From the NCBI GenBank assembly GCA_016803235.1, contig JADCLI010000009.1, forward strand, positions 82,295 through 146,294: 64,000 bases of DNA. The letters are read 5' to 3'. Below, one piece after another: positions 1 through 9,341 of the stretch. A model generated the notes under the pieces. It saw only the letters and a program-made list of their open reading frames with translations. It had not been told where the DNA came from and did no database searches. The DNA comes from Pimelobacter simplex. GTDB lineage: Bacteria; Actinomycetota; Actinomycetes; Propionibacteriales; Nocardioidaceae. The translations under genes were made by a program, and so were the position numbers. The stretch's first letter is position 1; every line of letters starts with the position of its first letter.

Positions 1-295
1 GCAGCACCACCCGAGCGTCGGTGCCGAACGCCAGCATCCCGAACCGGGCGCCGGGCAGCGCCTCGGCGAGTGCGACGAGGTCGGCCTTGGCGCCGGTGAT
101 GCGGGGCAGCTTGGTGTCGTGGTCGAGCGCCGCCATCGACCGGGTGCGGTCGACGACCACGATCACGTCGAGGTCGGCGAGCTGGGTGGGGACCTCGGTG
201 CGGCCGACGCCGGGGCGCAGCAGGATGACCACGAACAGGAGCACGATGCCGATCCGGCGGGCGATCACGAGGGCCGTGGAGGTCGAGGCGGTCAT
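1..295 (-). CDS. VWA-domain membrane protein, C-terminus beyond window (partial)
   Basis: About 98 residues are visible before the window edge. One membrane segment (about residues 11-28, IVLLFVVILL) is followed by the start of a von Willebrand A domain with a MIDAS-like motif DRTRSM (about 49-54), where Thr replaces the usual first Ser. It overlaps the upstream VWA gene by ATGA, so translation is probably coupled. It is the last visible gene of a MoxR/DUF58/VWA (BatA-like) operon. Such operons are thought to act in MoxR-assisted assembly of envelope proteins. The substrate here is unknown. Confidence 0.8.
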   Translation of the reverse strand, partial: MTASTSTALVIARRIGIVLLFVVILLRPGVGRTEVPTQLADLDVIVVVDRTRSMAALDHDTKLPRITGAKADLVALAEALPGARFGMLAFGTDARVVL

Positions 296-1338
296 CGGCG
301 CTCCCCGGCACGACGGTCGCGCAGCACCAGCACGGCCTGGGCGACCCACACCGCCACCAGGCCGGCGAGGCCGACGCCGACGACGACGGTGCCGAGCCGC
401 GGCCGGTCGAGCACCTGCACCAACGGCGGCCGCTTGATCGGCTTGGCGTCCAGGCTCGCGATCGCGTCGATGACCGCCTTGGTGCTGCCGTCGGCGCCGA
501 GCACCGAGAAGGTGCCGCCCGTGCTGGTCACCGCCGCCTCGAACTGCTGGGCCGCGTCGGGCCGCTCCGCCGTCGCCGGGGCGGCGATGCCGTGGACCAC
601 GACCTTCTTCTCCCGCGCGAACGCCGCCGCGTCCGGCACGGTGAAGATCCCCGCTCCGATCGGCTCGTTGTCGGAGGCCAGCACGATCGCGCGGCTGCGG
701 TCCTCGTCGCTGCGGTCGAACCGCTGCACGCACGAGGCCAGGCCGTCGCCCATCTGGGACTGGACGTCCCAGTCGAGCACGGTGCCGGCGGTGAAGACGG
801 CGTACTCGTCGCTGTAGACGTCGCCGGACGCGAACGCCTTCTCCGCCGCGTTGAGCTGGTCGAGCACGTAGGTGTAGTCGTCGGTCAGCGGGAACACCGT
901 GATCGCGGCGCCGCTCCAGATGGTCAGCCCGATCCGCTCACCGCGCAGTCCCGAGATGATGGTGCGGAACTCACGCAGCACGTCGGCGTCGACCTCCGCC
1001 ATCGACCCGGAGGCGTCCAGGCACAGCACGATGTCGCGGGTGCGCTCCTCCTGGCTCATCGACTGCCGCTGCTGCAGGCGGCCGGCCAGCACGACGGCGC
1101 CGGTGCACGCGACCAGGGCGGCCAGGGTCAGACAGGCACCGAGCGCGACCTGGCGGCGGACCAGCGTGCGGTAGCGGGGGAGGGACTGCAGCCGCGCCGC
1201 GTGGGCGACGTACGACGCCCCGGTTCGGCTCGGCCGCCGCCACGGCCGCAGCCACAGGACGAGGAGCAGCAGCACGAGGGCGCCCAGCGCCAGGGCCAGC
1301 CACGGCCAGCGGAACGTGGTGGCGTCGCTGTCCCACAT
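292..1338 (-). CDS. VWA-domain membrane protein (BatA-like)
   Basis: This 348-residue protein has membrane segments at about 13-30 and 65-85, a VWA domain with MIDAS motif DASGSM (about 108-113), and a C-terminal membrane segment at about 317-340. That is the usual BatA/BatB layout, with the VWA domain between membrane anchors. The ATG at 1338 shares a base with the TGA of the preceding gene (TGATG). A longer open frame reaches 1779, but it runs over that gene and has shadow-like composition. VWA proteins of this operon type are believed to work with the adjacent MoxR ATPase. A metal-dependent protein-binding role is inferred from the MIDAS motif. Confidence 0.85.
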   Translation of the reverse strand: MWDSDATTFRWPWLALALGALVLLLLVLWLRPWRRPSRTGASYVAHAARLQSLPRYRTLVRRQVALGACLTLAALVACTGAVVLAGRLQQRQSMSQEERTRDIVLCLDASGSMAEVDADVLREFRTIISGLRGERIGLTIWSGAAITVFPLTDDYTYVLDQLNAAEKAFASGDVYSDEYAVFTAGTVLDWDVQSQMGDGLASCVQRFDRSDEDRSRAIVLASDNEPIGAGIFTVPDAAAFAREKKVVVHGIAAPATAERPDAAQQFEAAVTSTGGTFSVLGADGSTKAVIDAIASLDAKPIKRPPLVQVLDRPRLGTVVVGVGLAGLVAVWVAQAVLVLRDRRAGERR

Positions 1339-1838
1339 CACACGGCGCTCCGGACCGGGCTCCAGGTCGCCACCAGCCCGCGGGCACGGCCGACCGCGGT
1401 CTCGAACAGGTCGCGCGCGACGGCGTCCTCGGGTGCGAACTCCGGGGGGTACACGAGCTCGAGCACCTCGACCAGGGCGAGCGGCGCGCGGTCGCGGAAG
1501 TCGGCCAGGGCCATGGTCCGCGCCGGCAGGGTGGTGACCGCGGCGACGTAGTCGCGCACCACCTCGCTGAGCTGCTGGTGACCGTCGCGGGCCGTGATCT
1601 CGCCCGCCCGGACCCGGGCGTCGACCTGGTCGATCCGGGCCAGGTGCTGCTGGCGTACGTCGGGCAGCGGCACGCCGGGGCGGGCCAGCGCCGGCGACCG
1701 GGGCGCACGGGTGAGCCACCAGGCGAGCAGGTAGTAGAGCACGAGGGCGACCACGAGCCCGACCGCGATCCACAGCCACCGGTCGGCGTACGCGACCGGG
1801 CCGGTGAACTCCTCGGGGAGGTCAACGGCGGCGCGCAT
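1338..1838 (-). CDS. small single-pass membrane protein of MoxR/VWA operon (DUF4381-like)
   Basis: This 166-residue protein has one strong membrane helix at about 22-42 (WLWIAVGLVVALVLYYLLAWWL) and a soluble helical domain after it. In MoxR operons the slot between DUF58 and the VWA genes is usually filled by a DUF4381-type protein, and size and topology fit. The sequence alone does not prove family membership. It overlaps the end of the DUF58 gene by 17 bases and the next VWA gene by one base, so the operon is tightly coupled. Confidence 0.75.
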   Translation of the reverse strand: MRAAVDLPEEFTGPVAYADRWLWIAVGLVVALVLYYLLAWWLTRAPRSPALARPGVPLPDVRQQHLARIDQVDARVRAGEITARDGHQQLSEVVRDYVAAVTTLPARTMALADFRDRAPLALVEVLELVYPPEFAPEDAVARDLFETAVGRARGLVATWSPVRSAV

Positions 1839-2712
1839 GGCGGTGCCTCTCGAGGAGCCGGAAGACGGCGGTGATCGCGCCGTCGTGGTCGCGGACGACC
1901 TCGTGGGCGATGCCGAGCTGGTCGAGCCGGCGGCGCATCCGCTGGCCCTCCTCGTCGACGAGGGCGGCGAACTCGGCGCGCAGCCGGGCGTCGCGCCGCA
2001 GCCAACCGGGCACCTCGGCGTCGGCGTCGACGTCGACGAGCCGCCGGCCCGCCACCTCGCGCCGGGTCGGGTCGAGGTCGCCGACGGTCAGGAAGAGCAC
2101 CTCGTGCTGCGCGGTGAGCCGGCGCAGCAGCAGGGTGGACTCCTCGGAGAGGGTCACGTCGTCGGTGACGACGACGAGGATGGTGCGCCGCCGGATGGTG
2201 CGCACGACGTGGCGCAGCAGTCCGGGGAGGTCGCTGTGCGGGCCGTCGGGCGTGATCGCGCGGTGCACCGTGCCGAGCAGCCGCTCGAGGTGGAGCTCGC
2301 CGGCGCCCGGGCGCTCGACGTGGCGGCGGTGCTCGTCGCCGTGGACCAGCGCGACGAGGTCGCCGTGCTGCACGGCGAGCAGGCCCAGCACGCCCGACAC
2401 CAGGACCGCGAGCTCGCGCTTGGCCACCGCGGCGTCGTTGAGCGCCGCCATGCTCCGGCCGGTCGAGACGCACAGCAGCACGGTGTGCTTGCGCTCGGCG
2501 ACGTACCGCTTCACCAGGAGCTGGCGGCTGCGGGCCGAGGCCTTCCAGTCGATGTCCTTGACGTCGTCGCCCCGGACGTACTCGCGCAGGTCGTTGAAGT
2601 CGATCCCGCGCCCGACGTGGATCGCGGCGTACTCGCCCTCGAGCAGGCCCCACACCTTGCGGTGGGCGTGGATCGCCAGGCGGGACTTGATCCGGGTCAG
2701 GTGCGCGGTCAT
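1822..2712 (-). CDS. DUF58 domain-containing protein
   Basis: This 296-residue protein carries the DUF58 core: the R-x-Y-x-x-G-D-D...I-D-W signature seen in LREYVRGDDVKDIDWKASAR (about residues 43-62), followed by a conserved Glu in the next strand (YVAERKHTV). DUF58 proteins have a VWA-like fold and are nearly always encoded beside MoxR ATPases. The gene starts 8 bases after the moxR stop. It is soluble as read, with no membrane helix. It probably acts as an adaptor between the ATPase and the membrane VWA proteins, but its biochemical function is not known. Confidence 0.9.
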   Translation of the reverse strand: MTAHLTRIKSRLAIHAHRKVWGLLEGEYAAIHVGRGIDFNDLREYVRGDDVKDIDWKASARSRQLLVKRYVAERKHTVLLCVSTGRSMAALNDAAVAKRELAVLVSGVLGLLAVQHGDLVALVHGDEHRRHVERPGAGELHLERLLGTVHRAITPDGPHSDLPGLLRHVVRTIRRRTILVVVTDDVTLSEESTLLLRRLTAQHEVLFLTVGDLDPTRREVAGRRLVDVDADAEVPGWLRRDARLRAEFAALVDEEGQRMRRRLDQLGIAHEVVRDHDGAITAVFRLLERHRHARRR

Positions 2713-2719
2713 CCGCGGC

Positions 2720-3778
<1,059 letters not shown>

Positions 3779-3808
3779 GCCGCCCAACCTACCCAGTGGG
3801 CGAGGGGG

Positions 3809-4624
3809 TCACCCCTCCTCGCTGAGCAGCCGGTGGCGCAGCTGCTCGTCGCGGTGCAGCCGGGCCAGGTCGCGCTCGCGGCGCTCGGCCACCACCGCCA
3901 TCAGCACCAGCTCGGCGGGCGCCCCGGGCGGCGGCGGCGGAGCGACGTACGGCGCCACGTCGGCGAGCAGCGCGCGCCCGACGCGGTCGCGGGACACCGG
4001 GTCCAGCGTGGGCAAGCGGCCCAGGAACTGGCGCACGGCCAGCGCCGTGCCGGTCGGCAGCGCCGCGAGGTCGGTCCGCCGCGCCCACGCCGCGAGCTGC
4101 GGCGGCATCGGCGGCGGTGGGGGCAGGCGCAGCGGGACCCGCTCGCGCACGACGTAGGTGCCGGCGGCGTAGTCACCGAGCCGCTTGCCGCGGGTGCTGA
4201 GCATGATCGAGAAGAACGCCGGGGCCCCCGAGAACGCGTAGATCTCGACGAACCCGATCAGCGCCCTGACCAGCGCGTGCTGGAAGCTGATCGGCCCGCC
4301 GTCGTCACGCACGGTGCGCAGCCCCAGCGCCAGCTTGCCCACCGACCGGCCGCGGGTCAGCGTCTCCAGCGCGGTCGGCACCACCAGGAAGGTCACCACC
4401 GAGGTGAGCACGATGCCCGCGCCGATCAGTGCCTCGTCGTGGGCGACCGAGGCGCCGACGAGCAGCAGGATGTAGAGCGCGACCAGCGTCAGCACCGTCA
4501 CCACGACGTCGATCAGCCCGCTCGCCATCCGCAGGCCGAGGGACGCGGCCGGCAGGTCGAGCGCCACGCCCTCGCCGGTGACGAGGTCGTCGGCGGTGAC
4601 GGTGGCGAAGTCGGAGGTGGTCAT
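3809..4624 (-). CDS. RDD family membrane protein
   Basis: This 271-residue protein starts with an RDD domain. The name-giving residues are seen in LRMASGLIDVVV, and TRGRSVGKLALGLRTV and RGKRLGDYAAGTYVV are typical. It has four hydrophobic segments in the first 150 residues and a Pro-rich soluble tail (LPPPPPMPPQ at about 180). The open frame continues upstream to 4990, but a -10 hexamer TAGGCT (4632-4637) lies 7 bases before the ATG at 4624, which fixes the start. RDD and SpoIIM-like proteins flank MoxR operons in many actinobacteria, as they do here. Its transport role is unknown. Confidence 0.88.
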   Translation of the reverse strand: MTTSDFATVTADDLVTGEGVALDLPAASLGLRMASGLIDVVVTVLTLVALYILLLVGASVAHDEALIGAGIVLTSVVTFLVVPTALETLTRGRSVGKLALGLRTVRDDGGPISFQHALVRALIGFVEIYAFSGAPAFFSIMLSTRGKRLGDYAAGTYVVRERVPLRLPPPPPMPPQLAAWARRTDLAALPTGTALAVRQFLGRLPTLDPVSRDRVGRALLADVAPYVAPPPPPGAPAELVLMAVVAERRERDLARLHRDEQLRHRLLSEEG

Positions 4625-4656
4625 CGTGGGCAGCCTACGGGTGGGACCGGAGTCAG

Positions 4657-5079
4657 TCAGGAGAGCAGGTCCAGGCCTGGAGCGTTCTGATAGATGCCGT
4701 CGCCTGCGAGTAGTGCTGCGCCCTTGGCGATCGCGCTGGCGGCCACCCACCGATCGGCCGTGTGGTGCTTGGCGTGCAGCGCGTGACCGAGCCGCCTGCA
4801 CGCTGACGTGAGGTCCGCGTGGGCATCCACCACCTGGTTGTCGGACCGGATCGTCGGTGTCTGGTCGAGGACCATTCGAAGGTCCGTGCGGCGCCGTGCC
4901 CCCCAACCATCCGCAAGCGCTCCGGCCAGCAGCTCGGCCCTCGTCTGGAACGAGATGAGGACCCTGCGGTCGCGGAGCAGCTCTCGCCACGCAGGAACGC
5001 GAGGATCAACAGAGTTCCTGTGGACGAACAGGTGGCTGTACACGTCGGTGTCGACGACAGCGACAGCGACGGCGCTCAC
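4657..5079 (-). CDS. PIN-domain ribonuclease toxin (VapC-like)
   Basis: This 140-residue PIN protein has the acidic metal-binding residues of VapC toxins: the N-terminal Asp in VVDTDVYSH (about 9-12), a Glu in TRAELLAG (about 48), and later Asp residues in HTADRWVAASAIA and GDGIY. VapC proteins are Mg-dependent ribonucleases that cut tRNA or rRNA. It starts with GTG and overlaps the upstream gene by GTGA, the usual antitoxin-toxin coupling. The partner is much larger than normal VapB antitoxins (see the next gene). Role as a toxin is inferred from fold and context. Confidence 0.85.
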   Translation of the reverse strand: MSAVAVAVVDTDVYSHLFVHRNSVDPRVPAWRELLRDRRVLISFQTRAELLAGALADGWGARRRTDLRMVLDQTPTIRSDNQVVDAHADLTSACRRLGHALHAKHHTADRWVAASAIAKGAALLAGDGIYQNAPGLDLLS

Positions 5080-5930
5080 CCTCGCGCAGCCTTCATGAAG
5101 GAAGAGAACTCCTCCTCGTTGAGGTCGAGACCACCGCGCGGATCAGGTCCGGGAGCCGAGGCGAGGATCTCGTCGAGGTCCAGGATGTGACCGTCCTCGA
5201 GGTCGGCGGCTGGATCGTCCAGCGCGGCGATGGAGACGTCGTCCAGTGCCACGAGCTGTCCCGAGACGAGGATGCCCTTGCCGGTGGCGAGCACCCACTG
5301 CCCGACGAGGTGAGCGGCTGGCAGATCGTTCTCGACGTGCTTGAGGTCGACTGCGTGACCGACGTCGTCGCGCACCCGGAACTCGTGCGAGCGGAGATCG
5401 ACCTTCTCGAGACGTCCCTTCGCGGTCATCACCACGTCCGTCAGCTCTCGTCGGGAGGTCCAGGTCTCGACGTTGATCGCGCTGGACTCGAGCTCGATGG
5501 GTGGGTGCGCCGAGTCGCTCAGTGTCGCGCGTGGGCCTGCTTCGCGGAGCGCCGCCACCAGCTTGCCTGCGCTCTCGGCGATGAGCTCGGTCGTCCACTC
5601 GGGACGCTCGTCGGCGCGGATCGCCTCGATGATCTCCCAGAATCGCAGATCGGCGAGCTCGTGCTGCTCCAGGTCGAGGTCGAGCTTGTCGATGGGGCCC
5701 TTGCTGAAGCGGAGGATCGTGCTGCCCGGCTCGACGGCCCGAAGCCGCAGCTCGGCGAACTCCTCCATGAAACGCATCGTGCGGCCCGGACCCGGGGTGT
5801 TCACGACATGCCGACCGATCCGGGTCGTGAGCTCCTGGAGGGCCGTGGTCAGTGCGGCGAGGTCCCTCACGACGACCTCGCCGTCAGGGAACGGTGCGTC
5901 GATGAGCCGCAGCTCGAGGTCCTTCGTCAT
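5076..5930 (-). CDS. putative large antitoxin paired with PIN toxin (unknown family)
   Basis: This 284-residue acidic protein sits immediately upstream of the PIN toxin with a 4-base overlap. Its last 35 residues (HILDLDEILASAP ... EEEFSSFMKAARG) resemble the toxin-wrapping tail of type II antitoxins. The rest is a globular domain I do not recognise: a helical N-terminal half, then a beta-rich section around 175-240 (GRLEKVDLRSHEFRV, VGQWVLATGKGILVSGQ) that might be OB-like. The ATG at 5930 has a strong GGAGG 8 bases upstream, so I prefer it to the longer frame from 5978. No HTH or ribbon-helix-helix is visible, so how the locus is autoregulated is unclear. Confidence 0.6.
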   Translation of the reverse strand: MTKDLELRLIDAPFPDGEVVVRDLAALTTALQELTTRIGRHVVNTPGPGRTMRFMEEFAELRLRAVEPGSTILRFSKGPIDKLDLDLEQHELADLRFWEIIEAIRADERPEWTTELIAESAGKLVAALREAGPRATLSDSAHPPIELESSAINVETWTSRRELTDVVMTAKGRLEKVDLRSHEFRVRDDVGHAVDLKHVENDLPAAHLVGQWVLATGKGILVSGQLVALDDVSIAALDDPAADLEDGHILDLDEILASAPGPDPRGGLDLNEEEFSSFMKAARG

Positions 5931-6039
5931 GGCGGACACCTCCTGACTTCCATTCTCCACCTGGGCTGGTTCGCGCATCGATCATCGGTCGAACCCTCGA
6001 CAGATCCCGGGAAGGCCACGCCGGTAGCGGCCCGGCAGG

Positions 6040-6114
6040 TCACCAGGTCTCGACGCGGAGTCCGTCGACGCGGCGGAACTCGCGCTCGTCGCGGGTCACG
6101 ACCGCTCCGCGCGA
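6040..6114 (-). pseudogene. C-terminal remnant of a second VapC/PIN toxin
   Basis: Read on the minus strand, about 24 codons encode SRGAVVTRDEREFRRVDG and then LRVETW followed by TGA at 6042-6040. This is the typical end of VapC toxins, where VTRD-x-x-x-F and LRVE-x-W form the last strand and helix. No upstream part survives: the frame runs into the promoter and start of the divergent SpoIIM gene at 6131. I read it as a truncated relic beside an intact PIN module. It is too short for a firm assignment. Confidence 0.5.
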
Positions 6115-6118
6115 CGGA

Positions 6119-6124
6119 TACGCT
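6119..6124 (+). promoter_or_regulatory. -10 hexamer of the SpoIIM-like gene
   Basis: TACGCT lies six bases before the GTG start at 6131, which places the predicted transcription start on the start codon. No Shine-Dalgarno is present. This spacing recurs before many genes in the window. Confidence 0.55.
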
Positions 6125-6130
6125 CGCCTC

Positions 6131-7135
6131 GTGCCCCGCATCGACCTCGACGCCTACGTCGCCACCCATGCGGGGTCGTGGACACGCCTGGACCAGCTGG
6201 TGCGCCAGCGGCGCCGGACGGGGGCGGAGGCCGACGAGCTGGTCGACCGCTACCAGCAGGTCGCGACCCACCTGTCCGTCGTGCGCACCTCGGCGCCCGA
6301 CGGCGAGCTGGTCGCGCACCTCTCGTCACTGCTGGGGCGGGCACGGATCGCGATGCTCGCCTCGCGGGTGCCGAGCTGGCGGGGGTTCGCGGGGTTCTTC
6401 ACCGAGCGCTTCCCGGCGGCGCTCTACCAGCTGCGCTGGTGGTGGCTCGGCTGCCTGGCCGGCAACGTGGTCGTCACCGCGGTGATGATGGTCTGGCTCG
6501 GCCAGCACCCCCAGGTCGAGCAGAGTCTGCTCTCGCCGCAGGAGGTCGACCAGCTGGTCGACAACGACTTCGAGAGCTACTACAGCGAGAACGCCGCGGG
6601 TGCCTTCGCCACCCACGTGTGGGTCAACAACGCGTGGGTGAGCGCGCTGTGCATCGCGCTGGGGATCCTCGGGCTGCCGGTGCTCTACCTGCTGTTCCAG
6701 AACATCGCGAACCTCGCCATCGTCGGCTCGATCATGATGCGGCACGACCGCGGCGACCTGTTCTGGGGCCTGATCATCCCGCACGGCCTGCTCGAGCTGA
6801 CCTGCGTCTTCGTCGCCGGCGGGGTGGGCCTGCGGCTGTTCTGGTCGTGGGTCGAGCCCGGCCAGCTCTCCCGCGCGGCCTCCCTGGCACGGGCGGGACG
6901 TACGTCGGTCACGGTCGCGCTGGGGCTCGCGGTCTGCCTGTTCGTGAGCGGCATCATCGAGGGCTTCGTGACCCCCTCGCCGCTGCCGACCTGGGCCCGG
7001 ATCGCGATCGGCGTGCTCGCCGAGCTGGTGTTCCTCGCCTATGTGTTCGTGGTGGGCCGCGCCGCGGCGTCGCGAGGTGTCACCGGAGACGTCTCGGCGT
7101 CGCTGCTGGAGGACCGGGTCGCCACCCAGGCCTGA
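6131..7135 (+). CDS. stage II sporulation protein M-like integral membrane protein
   Basis: This 334-residue protein has a soluble N-terminus of about 100 residues and then five to six membrane helices. The SpoIIM/DUF95 hallmarks are visible: ESYYSENAAGAFATHVWVNNAW, a long hydrophobic stretch, and the motif LIIPHGLLELTCVFVAGGVG (about 214-233). In sporulating Firmicutes SpoIIM takes part in peptidoglycan hydrolysis during engulfment. In non-sporulating actinobacteria the homologue travels with MoxR/RDD genes, as here, and its role is unknown. The start is GTG and leaderless. It is divergent from the MoxR operon, with a toxin-antitoxin locus between them. Confidence 0.88.
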   Translation: MPRIDLDAYVATHAGSWTRLDQLVRQRRRTGAEADELVDRYQQVATHLSVVRTSAPDGELVAHLSSLLGRARIAMLASRVPSWRGFAGFFTERFPAALYQLRWWWLGCLAGNVVVTAVMMVWLGQHPQVEQSLLSPQEVDQLVDNDFESYYSENAAGAFATHVWVNNAWVSALCIALGILGLPVLYLLFQNIANLAIVGSIMMRHDRGDLFWGLIIPHGLLELTCVFVAGGVGLRLFWSWVEPGQLSRAASLARAGRTSVTVALGLAVCLFVSGIIEGFVTPSPLPTWARIAIGVLAELVFLAYVFVVGRAAASRGVTGDVSASLLEDRVATQA

Positions 7136-7159
7136 GACCGGCCTCCCTAGGCTGGGCAC

Positions 7160-8503
7160 ATGAGCCGGGCCGTCGTGGTGGGAGCAGGCATCGCCGGACT
7201 GACCGCCGCCCGCGCCCTCGCCGAGGCCGGTCACGACGTCCTCGTCCTCGAGGCGACCGACCGGGCCGGCGGGAAGCTGCGGTCCGGCCGGGTCGCCGGC
7301 GTCACGGTCGACGTCGGCGCCGAGGCGATGCTCCACCGCCGTCCCGAGGGCACCGCGCTCGCCAGCGGGCTCGGCCTGCCGCTGACCCACCCCACCGCCG
7401 CCACCTCGCGGGTGTGGACCCGCGACGCCCTGCGCCGGCTGCCCCGCACCGTGATGGGCGCGCCGCTCGACCTCGACGACCTCGCCGCCACCGGCATCCT
7501 GTCGGCCGACGGCCTCGACCGCGCCCGGCACCAGGCCGTCCCGCACCCCGGCGGCGACGTCTCCGTGGGCGACCTCGTCGCCGAGCGGTACGGCGACGAG
7601 GTGGTCGACCGGCTCGTCGAGCCCCTCCTCGGCGGGGTGTACGCCGGCCAGGCCCGCCGCATCTCCACCCGCTCCGCCGCGCCCCAGCTCCTCGAGCTCC
7701 TCGCCCGCGACCAGGTCGCCGTCCCGGCGCCGCCCGCGGACGCACCCCCGGTGTTCGCGGCCGTCGACGGCGGCATGTGGCTCCTGCCCGCGGCGCTCGA
7801 GGCAGACCTCCACGACCGCCCCGCCGCCGAGGTCCGGTACGCCGCCCCGGTGACCGCGGTCCGCCGTACTCCCACCGGCTTCGTGGTCACCACGCCCACC
7901 GGTGACGAGACCGCCGACCGGCTCGTCCTCGCCACGCCCGCGGCGCCGACCGCGCGGCTGCTCGCCGACCTGGCCCCCGCGGCGTCCGCCGAGCTCGAGG
8001 CGGTCGCCTACGCCTCGGTCGCCCTCGTCACCTTCGCCTTCCGCGGCGACGACCCGGGCGTCGCCGAGGCGCTCGACACCGGCGCCTCCGGCTTCCTGGT
8101 GCCGCCGGTCGACGGCCGCCGGGTGAAGGCGTCGACCTTCTCGTTCGCCAAGTGGGACTGGGTGCGCCGCGCGGGGGAGGGCCTGCTGGTCCTGCGCACG
8201 TCGCTGGGCCGCTTCGGCGAGGAGCGCACCCTCCAGGTGCCCGACGAGGGACTGGTCGGCGCCTCGCTCGCCGACCTCGAGGCCGCCACCGGCCTCACCG
8301 CCGCCCCGGTCGACGCGGTGGTCCAGCGCTGGGGCGGCGGCCTGCCGCAGTACTGGGTCGGTCACGCCGACCGGGTCGCCCGGATCCGGGCAGCCGTCGC
8401 CGAGGTGCCGGGCCTGGCCCTGTGCGGGGCGGCGTACGACGGCGTCGGGATCCCCGCCACCATCGGCTCCGCGCAGCGGGCGGTCCGCGACCTGCTGGCC
8501 TGA
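7160..8503 (+). CDS. hemG: coproporphyrinogen III / protoporphyrinogen oxidase
   Basis: This is a 447-residue FAD-dependent oxidase. The dinucleotide motif VVVGAGIAGLTAARALAEAG (about residues 5-24) is followed by the second FAD contact EATDRAGGKLRSG, and the C-terminal FAD contact is LCGAAYDGVGIPATIGSAQ (about 417-435). Members from Gram-positive bacteria mainly oxidise coproporphyrinogen III (CgoX, also called HemY/HemG) in the coproporphyrin-dependent haem pathway. The nearby hemQ supports that route. A TAGGCT hexamer at 7148-7153 lies 6 bases before the ATG, so it is probably leaderless. The closest relatives elsewhere lie directly next to hemQ; here 3.6 kb separates them. Confidence 0.9.
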   Translation: MSRAVVVGAGIAGLTAARALAEAGHDVLVLEATDRAGGKLRSGRVAGVTVDVGAEAMLHRRPEGTALASGLGLPLTHPTAATSRVWTRDALRRLPRTVMGAPLDLDDLAATGILSADGLDRARHQAVPHPGGDVSVGDLVAERYGDEVVDRLVEPLLGGVYAGQARRISTRSAAPQLLELLARDQVAVPAPPADAPPVFAAVDGGMWLLPAALEADLHDRPAAEVRYAAPVTAVRRTPTGFVVTTPTGDETADRLVLATPAAPTARLLADLAPAASAELEAVAYASVALVTFAFRGDDPGVAEALDTGASGFLVPPVDGRRVKASTFSFAKWDWVRRAGEGLLVLRTSLGRFGEERTLQVPDEGLVGASLADLEAATGLTAAPVDAVVQRWGGGLPQYWVGHADRVARIRAAVAEVPGLALCGAAYDGVGIPATIGSAQRAVRDLLA

Positions 8504-8529
8504 GCCCGAGAACCTTGCCCCGATGTCCC

Positions 8530-8543
8530 TGTCCCGCGGGACA
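8530..8543. promoter_or_regulatory. perfect 14-bp palindrome, candidate response-regulator operator
   Basis: TGTCCCGCGGGACA is a perfect palindrome 23 bases before the membrane protein gene at 8566 and downstream of hemG. A similar TGTCGGGC...GCCCGACA palindrome precedes the other histidine kinase of this window (33310-33329). I infer a binding site for the adjacent LuxR-type regulator. Confidence 0.45.
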
Positions 8544-8565
8544 CCGGGCCCGGGATGGTCCTGCC

Positions 8566-9279
8566 ATGACAGCCCAGACCCACGTCCCCCCGACCGCCCT
8601 CGACCACACCGCTCCGCGCGACGAGCCGGTCGTCTACCCCCCGACCCGCTGGGCGCTGGCCGGCCTCGGCGCCGGCCTCGCCGGCGTCGGCGTCATGGTC
8701 TCGTCCTCGATGGTCGACGCCGTCTACGACGAGAAGCTCCAGGGCGACGCCGACGCGATCTCCCGGGCGCTCGGCGACATGGTGCCGCAGATGCTCGTGT
8801 TCCACGTGAGCGCGATGGTCGCCGCCGTCCTGATGATCCCGTTCGCGGCGGGCCTCCACCGCCGGCTGAAGGCGACCACCCCGGCCGACAGCGTCCTCCC
8901 GCTCGTCGCGTTCTCGGGCGTCCTGGTCACCGCCGTGATGCTGGTCGTCGGCTCCGGGCTCGACACCGAGTTCATCTTCGCGGCGGGCGACCCGGAGATC
9001 GTCGTCGCCGAGGACGCCGCGATGTTCAACCACTGGATCGGCACCGTCCCGTGGTGCTGGGGCCTGCTCGGCCTGGCCGGGCTCACCCTGTTCGGCGCCG
9101 CGCGCCACGGCGGCGTCCCGAGGTGGATCGGGCTGGTCGGCCTCGTCGGCGGCGGGCTGACCCTGCTGCTCGGCATCTCGCCGCTGCAGTACATGGCCGG
9201 CATGACCGGCCCGATCGGCCTCGTCGTGATCGCACTCGGCTTCCTCGCCGGGGACAAGGCGTTCCGCGGTCGCTCGTGA
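8566..9279 (+). CDS. multi-pass membrane protein of unknown function
   Basis: This 237-residue protein has about six hydrophobic segments (for example WALAGLGAGLAGVGVMVSS, FHVSAMVAAVLMIPFAAGL, GLVVIALGFLAGD). The N-terminal 28 residues are soluble, and no catalytic motif is visible. It resembles DUF4386-like membrane proteins in size and topology only. The ATG at 8566 lies just after the palindrome at 8530-8543, and the gene is followed by the histidine kinase at 9342 on the same strand. It could be the sensed partner or the target of that two-component system. Confidence 0.75.
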   Translation: MTAQTHVPPTALDHTAPRDEPVVYPPTRWALAGLGAGLAGVGVMVSSSMVDAVYDEKLQGDADAISRALGDMVPQMLVFHVSAMVAAVLMIPFAAGLHRRLKATTPADSVLPLVAFSGVLVTAVMLVVGSGLDTEFIFAAGDPEIVVAEDAAMFNHWIGTVPWCWGLLGLAGLTLFGAARHGGVPRWIGLVGLVGGGLTLLLGISPLQYMAGMTGPIGLVVIALGFLAGDKAFRGRS

Positions 9280-9341
9280 GGCGAGTGTCCAATTCGGCCG
9301 GTCCGCACCGTGGGGGTGCGGGCCGGCTGCACAATGTGCCG

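Noticed and set aside
3779-3787. TTG at 3787 as moxR start
   Set aside because: The codon overlaps the -10 hexamer (3786-3791) that places transcription start at the ATG 3778.
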